From Stappia sp. BW2 (lineage in GTDB: Bacteria; Pseudomonadota; Alphaproteobacteria; Rhizobiales; Stappiaceae), in the NCBI RefSeq assembly GCF_008107695.1, contig NZ_VIRG01000070.1, positions 310,001-374,000 on the forward strand: DNA of 64,000 nt, given 5' to 3'. The notes under the pieces were generated by a model that was not told the origin of the DNA, did no database searches, and saw only the letters and a list, made by a program, of their open reading frames with translations. The position numbers and the translations under genes are program-made. Each line of letters opens with the position of its first letter. Positions within the stretch are counted from its first letter, which is position 1. This document shows, piece after piece, positions 35,998 to 46,493 of this stretch.

Positions 35998-36996
35998 ATG
36001 TTGTCCCAGACAGGAAGCAAAACACCGCTGGAACGTTTCAGATGCTTCGCAACCTCTGATGTTGACGAAGCTCGGGAGATCGTTGCCCGTCATTTCTGCA
36101 ACCACCGTCTGGGCCGGTTTTCGGCCTCCGACAGCTTCGATGCCTGCCAGAACCGGGTGTCCGGACAACACCTCTCCCTCAACTATTTACGTTACGGCGC
36201 CGATGTGGCCATCGAGCCCGGAGAGCTTTCGGACTTCTACCTGGTCCAGGTTCCGATCAGCGGCGCGGCGGACGTGCGCAACGGCTGCCGGTCCATGGTT
36301 TCCACCCCGGCAGTGGCTTCCATCCTCAATCCCGACCGGCATACGGCCATGCGCTGGCATGCAGGCTGCGAACAGATCCTTCTACAGATAGAGACGGGCT
36401 TTCTGCAGGAAGTTGCCGCGAGAATGGCCGGCGTTTCCGTCGGTCAGGTTCGCTTTGAGCCCGAATTCAATCTTCTGTCGCAGGAAGGAGCAGCCTGGGC
36501 GCGACGCCTGCGCGGCATTCTGGGGGCGGTGGAAGAGGGGCGTGCCTTTCAAGGGACGGGTATCCTGGAGCAACGCCACCTGGAAGAGGCGCTTGTCGGC
36601 ACGCTTCTGGAATTCCAGCCGAACACCGTCTCGCCACTGCTTGAGCGGCAGGAGACGGGCAAGTCGCCTGCAATTCTCAAACGGGCGGTAAAGTTGATCG
36701 GCGAGCGTTTTGCCGACGACATCAGTCTTCTGGATATCAGCACCCACGCAAGAACCTCGCCCAGGAACCTTCAATTGCAGTTCCGGCAGGAGTTCGGGTG
36801 CAGCCCGTTGCAATATCTCCAGAACGTGCGCTTGAGCTACGCCCGGCACCTGTTGCTATCGGAGGGGCGAGGCCTGCCTGTGGCGGAAGTCGCCTACCGC
36901 TCGGGTCACCGGCATCTGGGCCGCTTCTCGGTTGCCTACCGGGAGCGGTTCGGTGAAACGCCTGGTGCCACGGGGCGGGCGCAAAGGTTCGGTTGA
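35998..36996 (+). CDS. AraC-family transcriptional regulator
   Basis: The 332-residue regulator has an N-terminal AraC-binding-like domain (about 10-190; SDVDEAREIVARHFCNHRL, YGADVAIEPGELSDFYLVQVPISG) and a C-terminal double helix-turn-helix (about 230-325): DISLLDISTHARTSPRNLQLQFRQEFG and LPVAEVAYRSGHRHLGRFSVAYRERFGETP. The start is uncertain: the frame is open further upstream into the cupin gene, and ATG 35998 is the first start that fits the domain. It likely regulates the divergent cupin-monooxygenase genes. Confidence 0.85.
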   Translation: MLSQTGSKTPLERFRCFATSDVDEAREIVARHFCNHRLGRFSASDSFDACQNRVSGQHLSLNYLRYGADVAIEPGELSDFYLVQVPISGAADVRNGCRSMVSTPAVASILNPDRHTAMRWHAGCEQILLQIETGFLQEVAARMAGVSVGQVRFEPEFNLLSQEGAAWARRLRGILGAVEEGRAFQGTGILEQRHLEEALVGTLLEFQPNTVSPLLERQETGKSPAILKRAVKLIGERFADDISLLDISTHARTSPRNLQLQFRQEFGCSPLQYLQNVRLSYARHLLLSEGRGLPVAEVAYRSGHRHLGRFSVAYRERFGETPGATGRAQRFG

Positions 36997-37409
36997 GGCG
37001 CCCGGCGCGGCGGCGTTTTTATTCTCCACAAGTCTTTCGAAGTGGGCAGAAATTGCCGGGTTTCCGGGCTTTCGTGCGGAAAACCTCCGTATTCCTGCGA
37101 ATCCGATTCTCCAATTGTGTCAAGGCTTCATTAAGCATGTTTGCCTTAAGGTCATTCGACGGGGTCGTGTGCGATCAAATCGAGCCGGAATCCATGAGAT
37201 TCCATTGACCGCCCATCAAATCCCATGGTATCCCATAGAAACCCAGAATGGGGAGCGCGGGCCCATGTCGCTAGGGTCTTGGACATCGGTTTAACGGCTC
37301 GGAAAGTGCTGTTTTGCAAATTGCATGTCCGGGCAGGTTGCCGGCCTTCCTCATAACTCACGGGTGAATTTTGGATTTGAGCGGGTGGGGACCCGTTTCG
37401 AGGGGATGA
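36997..37409. other. Promoter and operator region of the division/cell-wall cluster
   Basis: This 413-base non-coding segment holds the CCCA repeat array described separately at 37212-37245, and ends in AGGGGA just before the mraZ ATG. I see no small gene. Transcription of the dcw cluster must start here, because no other promoter-sized gap exists before ftsI. Confidence 0.6.
37212..37245. promoter_or_regulatory. MraZ operator: four CCCA repeats at 10-bp spacing
   Basis: CCCA begins at 37212, 37222, 37232 and 37242, exactly one helical turn apart; the central units read TCCCAT, the reverse complement of ATGGGA. Known MraZ sites in E. coli and other bacteria are TGGGA-type direct repeats with 5-bp spacers. 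Two weaker CCAT units at 37192 and 37202 continue the array, offset by one base. It lies about 165-200 bases before mraZ, as expected for autorepression of the cluster. Confidence 0.8.
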
Positions 37410-37877
37410 ATGGCCGGCTTTGTTTCTCACTTTACCAACCGGCTGGATGCCAAGGGTCGCGTGTCGATCCCGGCGCCCTTCCGTGCGGTATTGGTGAGAG
37501 ATGGTTTTGAAGGTCTTTATTGCATTGCTTCTTCACATTGCGCGGCTGTTGATGCGGGCGGAAACGAATTGCTCGATCAAATCAACAAGAGCTCGGACGG
37601 CTTTGCAAAGCTCTCTCCCGATCACGATGCTCTGGCTATTGCCTTGTTCGGCGCCAGTGAAAACCTGCGGATCGACGGGGATGGCCGTATGACCATTTCC
37701 GACACAATTCGCGAGCACACCGGAATTACTGATCAGGTCACCTTTGTCGGCATGAACTACAAGTTCCAGATCTGGGAGCCTGAAAAGTTTCGCGAGTTTC
37801 GCGCAGAGGCCCAACGGCGTGCGCTCGCGATGCTGTCGGAGCAACGCTCCGCATCCTCTCAGGGAGAGCCGGCATGA
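37410..37877 (+). CDS. mraZ: Transcriptional regulator MraZ
   Basis: The 155-residue protein has two SpoVT-AbrB-type swapped-hairpin halves: [19 protein letters not shown] near the start and [21 protein letters not shown] in the middle, each with the DxxGRxxxP/S-type signature. It forms ring-shaped oligomers that bind repeated operators and repress its own cluster. The CCCA array at 37212-37245 is the likely target. The AGGGGA ribosome site ends at the start codon region, and the stop overlaps the rsmH start (ATGA). Confidence 0.97.
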   Translation: MAGFVSHFTNRLDAKGRVSIPAPFRAVLVRDGFEGLYCIASSHCAAVDAGGNELLDQINKSSDGFAKLSPDHDALAIALFGASENLRIDGDGRMTISDTIREHTGITDQVTFVGMNYKFQIWEPEKFREFRAEAQRRALAMLSEQRSASSQGEPA

Positions 37878-38914
37878 TGGCGGTTGGCGACAGAGACGTT
37901 GCGTCTGACGCTGGCGGACCCGAGCGCCATGTGCCGGTTCTCCTGACAGAGGTTCTGGAGTGGCTCAAGCCGCAGCCGGGTGAAGTGATTGTGGATGGCA
38001 CCTTTGGTGCCGGTGGGTATTCCCGCGCCATCCTGGAGCGTGGTGCCCGTGTGGTCGGTGTTGACCGGGATCCGGACGCGATTGCGGGCGGGCAGGAGCT
38101 TGTACGGGCTTCTGAGGGGCGGCTGATGCTCGTGCCGGGCCAGTTCGCCGACCTGGAAACGCATGCGCGTTCTTGCGGGTTCGATGGTGTCGACGGTGTG
38201 GTTCTGGACCTCGGCGTTTCCTCCATGCAACTCGATGAGGCCGAGCGCGGATTTTCATTTTTGCGCGACGGGCCGCTGGACATGCGCATGGAGCAGGCCG
38301 GGCCGTCGGCGGCTGATGTCGTCAACGAGCTGCCGGTGAAGGATCTGATCCGCGTCATCGGTCTGCTGGGCGAGGAAAAGCGGGCGACGACTGTTGCCCA
38401 TGCCATCGACAAGGCCCGCAAGGAGAAGCCTTTCACCCGGACGCTGGAGCTGGCGAACCTGATTGAAAAGGTGCTCGGCCGGTCGCCGAAGAAGGCGCAG
38501 ATTCACCCGGCGACGCGAACCTTTCAGGCGCTGCGGATCTATGTGAACGGCGAACTGCATCAGGCTGCCGAAGCGCTGGGCGCGGCTGAGCGTATCCTGA
38601 AACCGGGCGGCCGCCTGGTGCTGGTGAGTTTCCATTCTCTGGAGGACCGCATCGTCAAGCGGTTCTTTCAGGATCGGACCCGGACCCGCGGTGGCGGGTC
38701 ACGACATATGCCGGAAGAGGACGTTCCTCCGGCGACATTCGAATTGTTGACGCGCAAGGCGGTGGAAGCTGCCAGCACGGAAACGGACATTAATCCGCGG
38801 GCAAGATCCGCGAAACTTCGGGCCGGGCGGCGGACCGAAGCTGAGGCGCGAGAGCTGGACATCCATCAGGCGGGTGTTCCGCGTCTTGCAGCCTTTCATG
38901 GTCTAGGGGGCTGA
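37874..38914 (+). CDS. rsmH: 16S rRNA (cytosine(1402)-N(4))-methyltransferase
   Basis: The 346-residue enzyme (also called MraW) has the SAM-binding motif [28 protein letters not shown] and [37 protein letters not shown] and the late [16 protein letters not shown]. It methylates N4 of C1402 in the ribosomal P site. It is coupled to mraZ by a four-base overlap; a second ATG three bases on (37877) is equally possible. Confidence 0.97.
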   Translation: MMAVGDRDVASDAGGPERHVPVLLTEVLEWLKPQPGEVIVDGTFGAGGYSRAILERGARVVGVDRDPDAIAGGQELVRASEGRLMLVPGQFADLETHARSCGFDGVDGVVLDLGVSSMQLDEAERGFSFLRDGPLDMRMEQAGPSAADVVNELPVKDLIRVIGLLGEEKRATTVAHAIDKARKEKPFTRTLELANLIEKVLGRSPKKAQIHPATRTFQALRIYVNGELHQAAEALGAAERILKPGGRLVLVSFHSLEDRIVKRFFQDRTRTRGGGSRHMPEEDVPPATFELLTRKAVEAASTETDINPRARSAKLRAGRRTEAEARELDIHQAGVPRLAAFHGLGG

Positions 38915-38916
38915 AA

Positions 38917-39270
38917 ATGGTTCGAACGCTGAACATCGTGTTCATACTGGCGGTCGTGATCGGTGCGGCGACCGTCTATGACATGAAGCTCGCAGCAACG
39001 AAGTCTGCGGAGCGGGTTGCCGAGCTCAAGCGGCAAATCGACGAGGAGCGCGACTCCATTCGCCATCTGAAGGCCGAGTGGAGCCTGCTGAACAAGCCGG
39101 ACCGTCTGCAGTCCCTGGTCGAGCGCTACAATGATTATCTTCTTCTTGAACCACTTGATGTGAAGCAGATCGTGACGACGGAAGACCTTCCGGCCCGTCC
39201 CGTCATGCTGGAGCCTATCGGTGGCAGTCAGATGGGCGGCTATGCCGGCTCTTCTGCTGTGATCCGTTGA
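38917..39270 (+). CDS. ftsL: Cell division protein FtsL
   Basis: The 117-residue bitopic protein has a short cytoplasmic head, one membrane span (about 5-23) and a periplasmic coiled coil (about 28-60; KSAERVAELKRQIDEERDSIRHLKAEW). It then has the conserved LLNKPDRLQSLVERYNDYLLL segment. It forms the FtsQLB-type complex that activates FtsWI at the septum. Sequence conservation is low in this family, so position in the cluster carries much of the weight. The gap to rsmH is two bases. Confidence 0.92.
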   Translation: MVRTLNIVFILAVVIGAATVYDMKLAATKSAERVAELKRQIDEERDSIRHLKAEWSLLNKPDRLQSLVERYNDYLLLEPLDVKQIVTTEDLPARPVMLEPIGGSQMGGYAGSSAVIR

Positions 39271-39280
39271 GGGGGCGGTC

Positions 39281-40993
39281 ATGACGATGGTTAGCGAACC
39301 GGCAAGCTTCCTTCAGGTGCGGCGGGCTCATCCGCGGGCCGCTCGGGACTCAGTTTCCGCCAGCGCGGTCAAATCCCGTGTCTATGTGGCGATGCTCGCC
39401 TTTGCCTGCGTCTATGTTGCGATTGCGGGCCGGCTGGTGATGCTGGCGCAAATGGAAGAAGCGCCCTCACATGCGTGGATCTCAGCGCAGGATTCCGTCT
39501 CCGCATCCCGTCCGGATCTGGTCGACAGGAACGGCGAAATCCTGGCGACAGACATCAAGACGGCTTCGCTTTATGCCGAACCGCGCCGCATCATGGATGT
39601 GGATGAAGCGGTTGAAGGGCTGACCCGCATCCTGCCCGATCTGAACGAAGGCCTTGTGCGCCGCCGCCTGGAAAGCGGCGCCGGCTTTGTGTGGCTGAAA
39701 CGGGAAATGACGCCGCAGCAGGCGGAAAGGGTTCATAATCTCGGCTTGCCGGGGATCGGTTTCCTGTCGGAAAACCAGCGCTTCTATCCGGGTGGTCCGA
39801 CCGCAGGGCATATCGTGGGCTCCGTCAACGTCGACAACCAGGGCCTCGCGGGCATCGAGAAATACATCGATGACTCCTGGCTGCGGGATCTTCAGTCCCT
39901 GGGCTTCACATCAGACCGTACGATGGAGCCGGTCAAGCTGTCCGTCGATCTTCGCGTTCAGCATGTCGTGCGTGACGAGCTGGTGAAGGCGATGGAACGC
40001 TACAAGGCGATTGCCGCTGCCGGCATCGTGCTGGATGTAAAGACCGGCGAAGTGGTCGCCATGTCCTCCTTGCCCGACTACGACCCGAACGACCGCTCCC
40101 AGGCTCTGGAAAAGGATCGCCTCAACCGGGCGACCGGTGGTGTCTTTGAAATGGGGTCGGTCTTCAAGACCTTCACCACCGCAATGGCTCTGGATTCGGG
40201 GGCAGTTTCGATCAACGACAGCTTCGATGCGACGCGCCCGATCAGGGCTGGTGGGCGGACGATTTCGGATTTCCACGGGAAACACCGCATCCTGTCGGTG
40301 CCGGAAATCTTCATCTATTCGTCCAACATCGGTACTGCCAAAATGATGCTGGCAACCGGCATCGCGCGCCAGCAGGAATTCCTGAAGCGCTTGCATCTGA
40401 CCGAACGTCTGAAGACGGAGTTGCCCGAAAACGCGGCGCCTCTGCTGCCGCCGAAATGGAACGAGCTGGCAGCGATGACCATTTCCTTCGGTCACGGTAT
40501 TTCCGTTACGCCGATGCAGACCGCGGTTGCCGCGGCCGCACTGGTCAATGGTGGCACACTGCTGCCGCCAACCTTCCTGCCGCGCAGTCCGGAAGACGTG
40601 CAAAAGCTTGGAAAGAAAGTCGTTTCTCCGGAAACAAGCCGGATAATGCGGTATCTCTTCAGGCTGAACGTGCTCTCCGGTTCCGGCCGGCGGGCCGACG
40701 TCCCGGGGTATACGGTCGGGGGTAAGACCGGCACCGCAGAGAAGATCGAGAACGGCCGGTATGTGAGCAACAAGCGGCGCAATTCTTTCCTGTCGGCCTT
40801 CCCGATGGACGACCCACGCTATGTGGTTCTTGTCGTGGTCGACGAACCGAAACCGGAACGCAAAGGCATCGGTGCAACGGCAGGTCTCAATGCCGCGCCG
40901 ATGGTCGGGGCAATTATTCGCCGCGCCGCACCGATGCTTGGTGTCATGCCGCGTTTCAGCAAAGGGGATGAACCAATCGAGATTTCCTATTAA
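39281..40993 (+). CDS. ftsI: Septal peptidoglycan transpeptidase FtsI (PBP3)
   Basis: The 570-residue class B penicillin-binding protein has an N-terminal membrane anchor (about 32-52), a pedestal domain starting at SRPDLVDRNGEILATDI, and a transpeptidase domain with S293-V-F-K296, S347-S-N349 and K482-T-G. It cross-links septal peptidoglycan in the periplasm with FtsW. An alternative start two codons in (39287) is possible. It is followed by a 101-base gap with an inverted repeat before murE. Confidence 0.97.
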   Translation: MTMVSEPASFLQVRRAHPRAARDSVSASAVKSRVYVAMLAFACVYVAIAGRLVMLAQMEEAPSHAWISAQDSVSASRPDLVDRNGEILATDIKTASLYAEPRRIMDVDEAVEGLTRILPDLNEGLVRRRLESGAGFVWLKREMTPQQAERVHNLGLPGIGFLSENQRFYPGGPTAGHIVGSVNVDNQGLAGIEKYIDDSWLRDLQSLGFTSDRTMEPVKLSVDLRVQHVVRDELVKAMERYKAIAAAGIVLDVKTGEVVAMSSLPDYDPNDRSQALEKDRLNRATGGVFEMGSVFKTFTTAMALDSGAVSINDSFDATRPIRAGGRTISDFHGKHRILSVPEIFIYSSNIGTAKMMLATGIARQQEFLKRLHLTERLKTELPENAAPLLPPKWNELAAMTISFGHGISVTPMQTAVAAAALVNGGTLLPPTFLPRSPEDVQKLGKKVVSPETSRIMRYLFRLNVLSGSGRRADVPGYTVGGKTGTAEKIENGRYVSNKRRNSFLSAFPMDDPRYVVLVVVDEPKPERKGIGATAGLNAAPMVGAIIRRAAPMLGVMPRFSKGDEPIEISY

Positions 40994-41010
40994 GGAGACG
41001 AGTCGAACTT

Positions 41011-41049
41011 TGAAAACCGGCGGGGTCGCAGCCGAAATCCGGTTTTCTG
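41011..41049. repeat. Inverted repeat between ftsI and murE
   Basis: GAAAACCGG near 41011 and CCGGTTTTC near 41041 are reverse complements about 20 bases apart. The repeat fills the only sizeable gap within the first part of the cluster and could reduce or modulate readthrough from ftsI into murE. Confidence 0.45.
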
Positions 41050-41094
41050 AAAAAGTTCATTGAAGACGACGCACCAACCGGATGATCGGGTGAA

Positions 41095-42564
41095 ATGGAT
41101 CTTGAGTATTTAGCTGCCGGGCTGACCTTGCCCGAGGCGGCAGGGGCTCGCAAAATTACGGGGCTGACGGCTGATAGCCGCAAAGTTCAGCCGGGCTTTT
41201 TGTTCGCCGCCTTCAAAGGGGTTTCCGTCGACGGGACAAAATTCGCCCCGGACGCAGCAGCGGCCGGGGCAATTGCCATTCTGTGCGCAGAAGAGGCAGC
41301 GGCAGATGTGCGCGCGCAGGTGCCGGATACGGTCGCTGTTGTCAGCGCCTCTGAACCCCGTCAGGTCTTTGCTAAAATGGCGTCCCGTTTCTACGGAGCG
41401 CAGCCTGACACGATCGTTGCTGTTACTGGCACTGCGGGCAAGACCTCCGTCGCCCATTTCGCCCGACAGATCTTCCAGGCCGCCGGCCACCCGTCTGCAA
41501 GCCTCGGCACCTTGGGTGTGATCAAGCCGGACGGTGAAAGCTACGGCGGGCTGACGACACCGGACCCGGTGGTCTTGCACAAACAGCTGGCCGACTTGGA
41601 AGACGAAGGCGTCAATCACGCGGCGCTGGAGGCCTCGTCTCACGGTCTCGACCAGTACCGTCTGGATGGTGTGCGTCTGACAGCTGCCGCGTTCACCAAT
41701 CTCGGCCGCGATCACATGGATTATCACCCCACGATCGAGCACTACCTCAATGCCAAGCTCCGGCTGTTTGCCGAGTTGCTGCCGGCAGGTGGGACCGTGG
41801 TTCTCGATCCGGGTGAGAAATATGCGGACCGTGTCATGGCTGTCGCGCAGGAGCGTGGTCTGCCGATCTTTACCGTTGGGGAAACAGGCCGGAACCTGAC
41901 CCTGACCGGCTTGAGGCCGGTGGGGGCAGGGCAGGAGCTGACAATCCAGAGCGTGCGCGGCGAATACAAGGTGACGCTGCCCCTGATTGGCCGGTTCCAG
42001 GTGTCCAACGCTCTCATCGCTGCCGGTCTTGCTATTGCCGCTGGCATCGACACGGGAACTGCCTTGCGGGCACTTGAAAACCTCAAGGGCGCTCCGGGCC
42101 GGCTTGAACTTGCAGGCAGAACGCCGGCCGGCGCACTGGTTTTTGTCGACTACGCCCACAAGCCGGATGCTCTCGATAATGCCCTCGCGGCCCTGAAACC
42201 CTTCGCAGGTGGCAAGCTCTCCGTGGTGATCGGCGCCGGTGGCGACAGGGATCCCGGAAAGCGCGAATTGATGGGCGAGGTTGCTGCCCGGCGGGCCGAT
42301 CTGGTCATTGTCACTGACGACAACCCGCGTTCGGAAGATCCGGCCACCATTCGCAAGGCGGTCATGGGCGGCGCCCCCGGGGCCATCGAGATCGGTGACC
42401 GATATGAAGCGATCGCTGAAGGGGTTCGCCGCCTAAAGGATGGCGATATCCTGTGTGTGGCCGGAAAAGGTCACGAAACGGGCCAGATTGTTGGCGACAC
42501 AGTGATTCCCTTTTCCGATCATGAAGCCGTATTGCGCGCTATCAGCCTTGAAGGAAACAAATGA
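41095..42564 (+). CDS. murE: UDP-MurNAc-tripeptide synthetase (meso-DAP adding)
   Basis: The 489-residue Mur ligase has the ATP P-loop G112-T-A-G-K-T117, central-domain segments FTNLGRDHMDYH and the C-terminal D409-N-P-R412 motif. DNPR is the meso-diaminopimelate specificity signature, so the wall is of the Gram-negative A1-gamma type. The reaction adds meso-DAP to UDP-MurNAc-Ala-Glu in the cytoplasm. It overlaps murF by four bases. Confidence 0.97.
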   Translation: MDLEYLAAGLTLPEAAGARKITGLTADSRKVQPGFLFAAFKGVSVDGTKFAPDAAAAGAIAILCAEEAAADVRAQVPDTVAVVSASEPRQVFAKMASRFYGAQPDTIVAVTGTAGKTSVAHFARQIFQAAGHPSASLGTLGVIKPDGESYGGLTTPDPVVLHKQLADLEDEGVNHAALEASSHGLDQYRLDGVRLTAAAFTNLGRDHMDYHPTIEHYLNAKLRLFAELLPAGGTVVLDPGEKYADRVMAVAQERGLPIFTVGETGRNLTLTGLRPVGAGQELTIQSVRGEYKVTLPLIGRFQVSNALIAAGLAIAAGIDTGTALRALENLKGAPGRLELAGRTPAGALVFVDYAHKPDALDNALAALKPFAGGKLSVVIGAGGDRDPGKRELMGEVAARRADLVIVTDDNPRSEDPATIRKAVMGGAPGAIEIGDRYEAIAEGVRRLKDGDILCVAGKGHETGQIVGDTVIPFSDHEAVLRAISLEGNK

Positions 42565-43991
42565 GCGACCCGCTTTGGACCCTCGATGCTTTTGTTGAAG
42601 CTGCCGGTGGCCGCCTTCAGGGTGATGCAGGCGCTGAAATTACCGGAATATCCATCGATAGCCGGACACTGGAGCCGGGCGATGCCTTTGTCGCGATCGC
42701 GGGCGACCGTCTGGACGGACATGATTATGTCGCCGCTGCACTGGAAGCCGGTGCATCGGTGGCCTTGGTCGCCGAGGATCGCCTGTCGAAGCTGCCGGAA
42801 GACGGTCGTTATGTCGTGGTGGACGACCCGCTGGAAGCCATGCGAAAGCTTGGTGTTGCCGCACGGGCCCGCAGCAAGGCCCGTATCGTCGCGGTCACCG
42901 GTTCGGTCGGTAAGACCGGCACGAAAGAAGCGCTGCGTCTGACGCTCGCAGAGACCGGCAAGGTTCATGCGTCGGTTGCCTCGTTCAACAATCATTGGGG
43001 CGTGCCGCTGACATTGGCGCGCATGCCGGCCGATGCGGAGTTCGGTGTCTTCGAGATCGGCATGAACCACGCCGGCGAAATCTCGCCTCTGGTGAAGATG
43101 GTTCGTCCGCATGTGGCGATCATCACAACGGTTCACCCGGTGCATCTTGAATTTTTCGACAGCGTCGAACAGATCGCCAAGGCCAAGGCGGAAATTTTCG
43201 ATGGGCTGGAACCGGATGGTGTTGCCATCCTGAACAAGGACAATCTGCAGTTCGACCTGCTGAAATTCCTGGCGGTCATTGCCGGGGTTTCCAGAATTCA
43301 GACCTTTGGTGAAGACCGCTCCGCGGACAGCCATCTTCAGAAAGCCGTCTCTTACCCCGCCGGGTCGAGTGTCGACGCAAGCATTCTCGGGCAGGAAATC
43401 ACCTACAAGATCGGCGCTTCGGGCAAGCATCACGTCAAGAACAGCCTGGCGGTTCTGACCGCGGTGGTGGATCTGGGAGCGGATCTTGCGAAGGCGGGCC
43501 TTGCCCTTGATGCCATGCGCGCGCCAAAGGGGCGCGGTGAGGTGACCCGGCTGCCAATGCAGAAGGGCGAGTTCAATCTCATCGACGAAAGCTACAACGC
43601 CAATCCCGCGTCCATGAAGGCTGCGCTTGCGGTTCTGGGCGAAGCGCCGGTAACACGGCCGGGCCGCCGCATCGCCGTGATCGGCGACATGCGCGAACTG
43701 GGGAGCGATTCCGACCGTTTGCACGCCGAGCTGCTCCAGCCGATCACGGATGCCGATATCGACGCGGTCTACTGCGCCGGCCCGCACATGCATGAGCTGT
43801 GGAAGCTGTTGCCGCACGATCTGCGCGGACATTACTGCGAAGAAGCAAAAGATCTGGAAGATGTGCTTTTGAGCGAAGTCCGACCGGGTGATGTTGTTAT
43901 GATCAAGGGATCTCTTGGAACCCGGATGGGCCCGCTTGTCGAGGCTTTGAAAAAAGAATATCCGCCTGCGGACGATACCGCAGCAGCGTAA
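42561..43991 (+). CDS. murF: UDP-MurNAc-tripeptide:D-Ala-D-Ala ligase
   Basis: The 476-residue Mur ligase has its P-loop in [15 protein letters not shown], followed by [14 protein letters not shown] and the family segment [21 protein letters not shown]. It adds the D-Ala-D-Ala dipeptide to complete the pentapeptide precursor; the dipeptide is made by Ddl, encoded further on. ATG overlaps the murE stop (ATGA). The gap to mraY is ten bases. Confidence 0.97.
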   Translation: MSDPLWTLDAFVEAAGGRLQGDAGAEITGISIDSRTLEPGDAFVAIAGDRLDGHDYVAAALEAGASVALVAEDRLSKLPEDGRYVVVDDPLEAMRKLGVAARARSKARIVAVTGSVGKTGTKEALRLTLAETGKVHASVASFNNHWGVPLTLARMPADAEFGVFEIGMNHAGEISPLVKMVRPHVAIITTVHPVHLEFFDSVEQIAKAKAEIFDGLEPDGVAILNKDNLQFDLLKFLAVIAGVSRIQTFGEDRSADSHLQKAVSYPAGSSVDASILGQEITYKIGASGKHHVKNSLAVLTAVVDLGADLAKAGLALDAMRAPKGRGEVTRLPMQKGEFNLIDESYNANPASMKAALAVLGEAPVTRPGRRIAVIGDMRELGSDSDRLHAELLQPITDADIDAVYCAGPHMHELWKLLPHDLRGHYCEEAKDLEDVLLSEVRPGDVVMIKGSLGTRMGPLVEALKKEYPPADDTAAA

Positions 43992-44001
43992 GGGGCATTG
44001 G

Positions 44002-45087
44002 ATGTTTTATTTCTTGGGGCTATTCGCTGATCAGATTTCAGCGCTGAACGTGTTCCGATACATCACTTTCCGGACCGGCGGCGCAATCATGACAGCGCTG
44101 TTTTTCGTATTCCTGTTCGGGCCGAAAATCATTTCAAGTCTCAGGATCCGTCAAGGTCATGGTCAACCTATCCGTGCGGATGGCCCCGAAAGCCACCTCC
44201 TGAACAAAAAGGGCACGCCTACCATGGGCGGGCTGATGATCCTCTCGGGTGCCTTGGTTGCTGCGCTCCTGTGGTCGGACCTGACCAATCCGTATGTCTG
44301 GGTGGTCATCGGCGTGACCCTCGGTTTCGGCAGTATCGGCTTTTACGATGATTATCTGAAGGTCACCAAATCCTCCCACTCGGGATTTGGCGGCAAGGCC
44401 CGTCTGGGTCTGGAATTCCTGATTGCGGGAGGCGCGGCCTTTGCTGTCACACTTCTGGATACGTCCGAATATTCTGAAGCGATCACCTTTCCCTTCATCA
44501 AGGATCTGACGCTCAATCTCGGGCTTTTCTTCATCCCCTTCGCGGCCTTCGTGATGGTGGGTGCAGGCAATGCGGTCAACCTGACCGACGGCCTCGACGG
44601 CCTTGCCATCGTTCCGGTGATGATTGCCTGTGCCTCATTCGGCCTGATTGCCTACCTTTCCGGTAACGCGGTTTTTGCCAGCTATCTGCAGATCCACCAT
44701 GTTGCCGGCACCGGCGAACTTGCGGTCATTTGCGGCGCCGTGATCGGAGCCGGTCTCGGCTTCCTGTGGTTCAACGCTCCCCCAGCCGCGATCTTCATGG
44801 GCGACACCGGTTCGCTGGCGCTCGGCGGCATGATTGGCGCCATCGCTGTTGCCACCAAACACGAGATTGTTCTTGCCATCATCGGCGGCCTGTTCGTGCT
44901 GGAGGCGGTGTCCGTTATCGTGCAGGTGTTCTCCTACAAGCTGACCGGCAAGCGGGTTTTCCGCATGGCGCCGATCCATCATCATTTCGAGCTCCAGGGC
45001 TGGACGGAAAGCCAGGTTGTGATCCGTTTCTGGATCATCTCCGTCGTGCTTGCCCTCATCGGCCTAGCGACCTTGAAGCTGAGGTGA
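44002..45087 (+). CDS. mraY: Phospho-MurNAc-pentapeptide transferase
   Basis: The 361-residue polytopic enzyme has about ten membrane segments. Catalytic-site landmarks are GFYDDYLKV on a cytoplasmic loop, [26 protein letters not shown] and the loop [13 protein letters not shown]. It transfers phospho-MurNAc-pentapeptide to undecaprenyl phosphate, making lipid I. It is followed by murD after four bases. Confidence 0.97.
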   Translation: MFYFLGLFADQISALNVFRYITFRTGGAIMTALFFVFLFGPKIISSLRIRQGHGQPIRADGPESHLLNKKGTPTMGGLMILSGALVAALLWSDLTNPYVWVVIGVTLGFGSIGFYDDYLKVTKSSHSGFGGKARLGLEFLIAGGAAFAVTLLDTSEYSEAITFPFIKDLTLNLGLFFIPFAAFVMVGAGNAVNLTDGLDGLAIVPVMIACASFGLIAYLSGNAVFASYLQIHHVAGTGELAVICGAVIGAGLGFLWFNAPPAAIFMGDTGSLALGGMIGAIAVATKHEIVLAIIGGLFVLEAVSVIVQVFSYKLTGKRVFRMAPIHHHFELQGWTESQVVIRFWIISVVLALIGLATLKLR

Positions 45088-45091
45088 GCGC

Positions 45092-46492
45092 ATGATCCCC
45101 GTCACCACATTCGACGGCAGAAAGGTTGCCCTCTTCGGGCTCGGCGGGTCCGGGATTGCAACGGCGCGCGCGCTGAAGGCGGGTGGGGCCGATGTGGTCT
45201 GTTTCGACGACAACGAAGCGCGGGTCGAACAGGCTGCCGCGGAAGGGCTTGCAACGCAGAACCTTCGGGATCTCGACTGGTCGGACGTTGCCGCACTGGT
45301 TCTTGCCCCCGGCGTGCCGTTGACCCACCCGGTGCCGCATTGGTCCGTGGAACTGGCGCGCGATGCGGGTGTCGAGATTATCGGTGATGTCGAACTCTTC
45401 TGCCGCGAACGCCGCAAGCAATGCCCGGCAGCACCGTTGATTGCGATCACGGGCACCAACGGCAAGTCGACAACCACAGCGCTGATCGCCCATCTGCTGA
45501 AGACCCTCGGCCGCGATGTGCAGCTTGGCGGCAATATCGGCACCCCGGTTCTGGAACTGGAGCCTCCGCAGCCAGGCCGCCATTATGTGGTCGAGTGCTC
45601 GTCCTACCAGATCGATCTGGCGCCCACCCTGGATGCGACGGTCGGCATTCACATGAACCTGTCTCCGGATCATCTCGACCGGCATGGGTCCATGGAGCAT
45701 TACGCAGCGATCAAGGAACGGCTGGTTGCCGGTGCCAAGGTGGCCGTGGTGGGTGTGGATGACCGCTTGTCCTCTGCAATTGCCGACCGGATGGAGCTTG
45801 CGCGCAAGCCGGTTTGCCGCATCGCCGGGGAAAAAGAACTCAGCAATGGCATCTATGCCCGGCACGGGCGCCTGATGGAGGCCCATGACGGCAGTCAGGT
45901 CGAAGTGGCGCTGCTCGGCGGGATCGACAGCCTCAGGGGCGACCATAACGGGCAGAATGCGGCGGCTGCATTCGCGGCGTTGCGGGCACTGGAAATTCCT
46001 GCGCCGCAGATCGCAGATGCGCTGAAGACATTTCCCGGTCTTCATCACCGAATGGAAGTGGTGTCGAAGAACGGCCGGATTCTGTTCATCAACGATTCAA
46101 AGGCCACCAACGCGGATGCGGCGGCAAGGGCACTGGCGAGTTTCGACAGGATCTACTGGATCGCCGGTGGCCGGGCCAAGACTGGCGGCATCTCCTCGCT
46201 GGACGAATATTTTCCGAAGGTCGCCAAAACCTTCCTGATCGGCGAGGCCGCCCAGGACTTTGCCAAAACGCTGGACGGGCGCGTTCCCTTTAAAATCAGC
46301 GGAACGCTGAGCCAGGCTGTGCAGGATGCGGCTGCCGAGGCGGCGGAAGATGGCGCAGAGGAAATCGCCATACTTTTGTCGCCAGCATGTGCAAGTTTTG
46401 ATCAATTCCCGAATTTTGAATTGCGGGGCGCTGCTTTTGTAGATGCGGTGCGTGCCTTGCCAAATTCCGGCAACACCCAGGAGGTCGCCTGA
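45092..46492 (+). CDS. murD: UDP-MurNAc-L-alanine:D-glutamate ligase
   Basis: The 466-residue Mur ligase has an N-terminal Rossmann-like domain ([21 protein letters not shown]), P-loop [18 protein letters not shown], the segment [20 protein letters not shown], and the C-terminal [17 protein letters not shown]. It adds D-glutamate to UDP-MurNAc-Ala. The next start (ftsW) is one base past its stop. Confidence 0.97.
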   Translation: MIPVTTFDGRKVALFGLGGSGIATARALKAGGADVVCFDDNEARVEQAAAEGLATQNLRDLDWSDVAALVLAPGVPLTHPVPHWSVELARDAGVEIIGDVELFCRERRKQCPAAPLIAITGTNGKSTTTALIAHLLKTLGRDVQLGGNIGTPVLELEPPQPGRHYVVECSSYQIDLAPTLDATVGIHMNLSPDHLDRHGSMEHYAAIKERLVAGAKVAVVGVDDRLSSAIADRMELARKPVCRIAGEKELSNGIYARHGRLMEAHDGSQVEVALLGGIDSLRGDHNGQNAAAAFAALRALEIPAPQIADALKTFPGLHHRMEVVSKNGRILFINDSKATNADAAARALASFDRIYWIAGGRAKTGGISSLDEYFPKVAKTFLIGEAAQDFAKTLDGRVPFKISGTLSQAVQDAAAEAAEDGAEEIAILLSPACASFDQFPNFELRGAAFVDAVRALPNSGNTQEVA

Positions 46493-46493
46493 T

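Noticed and set aside
42519-43832. 437-codon minus-strand frame opposite murF
   Set aside because: Antisense to a complete, motif-supported murF.
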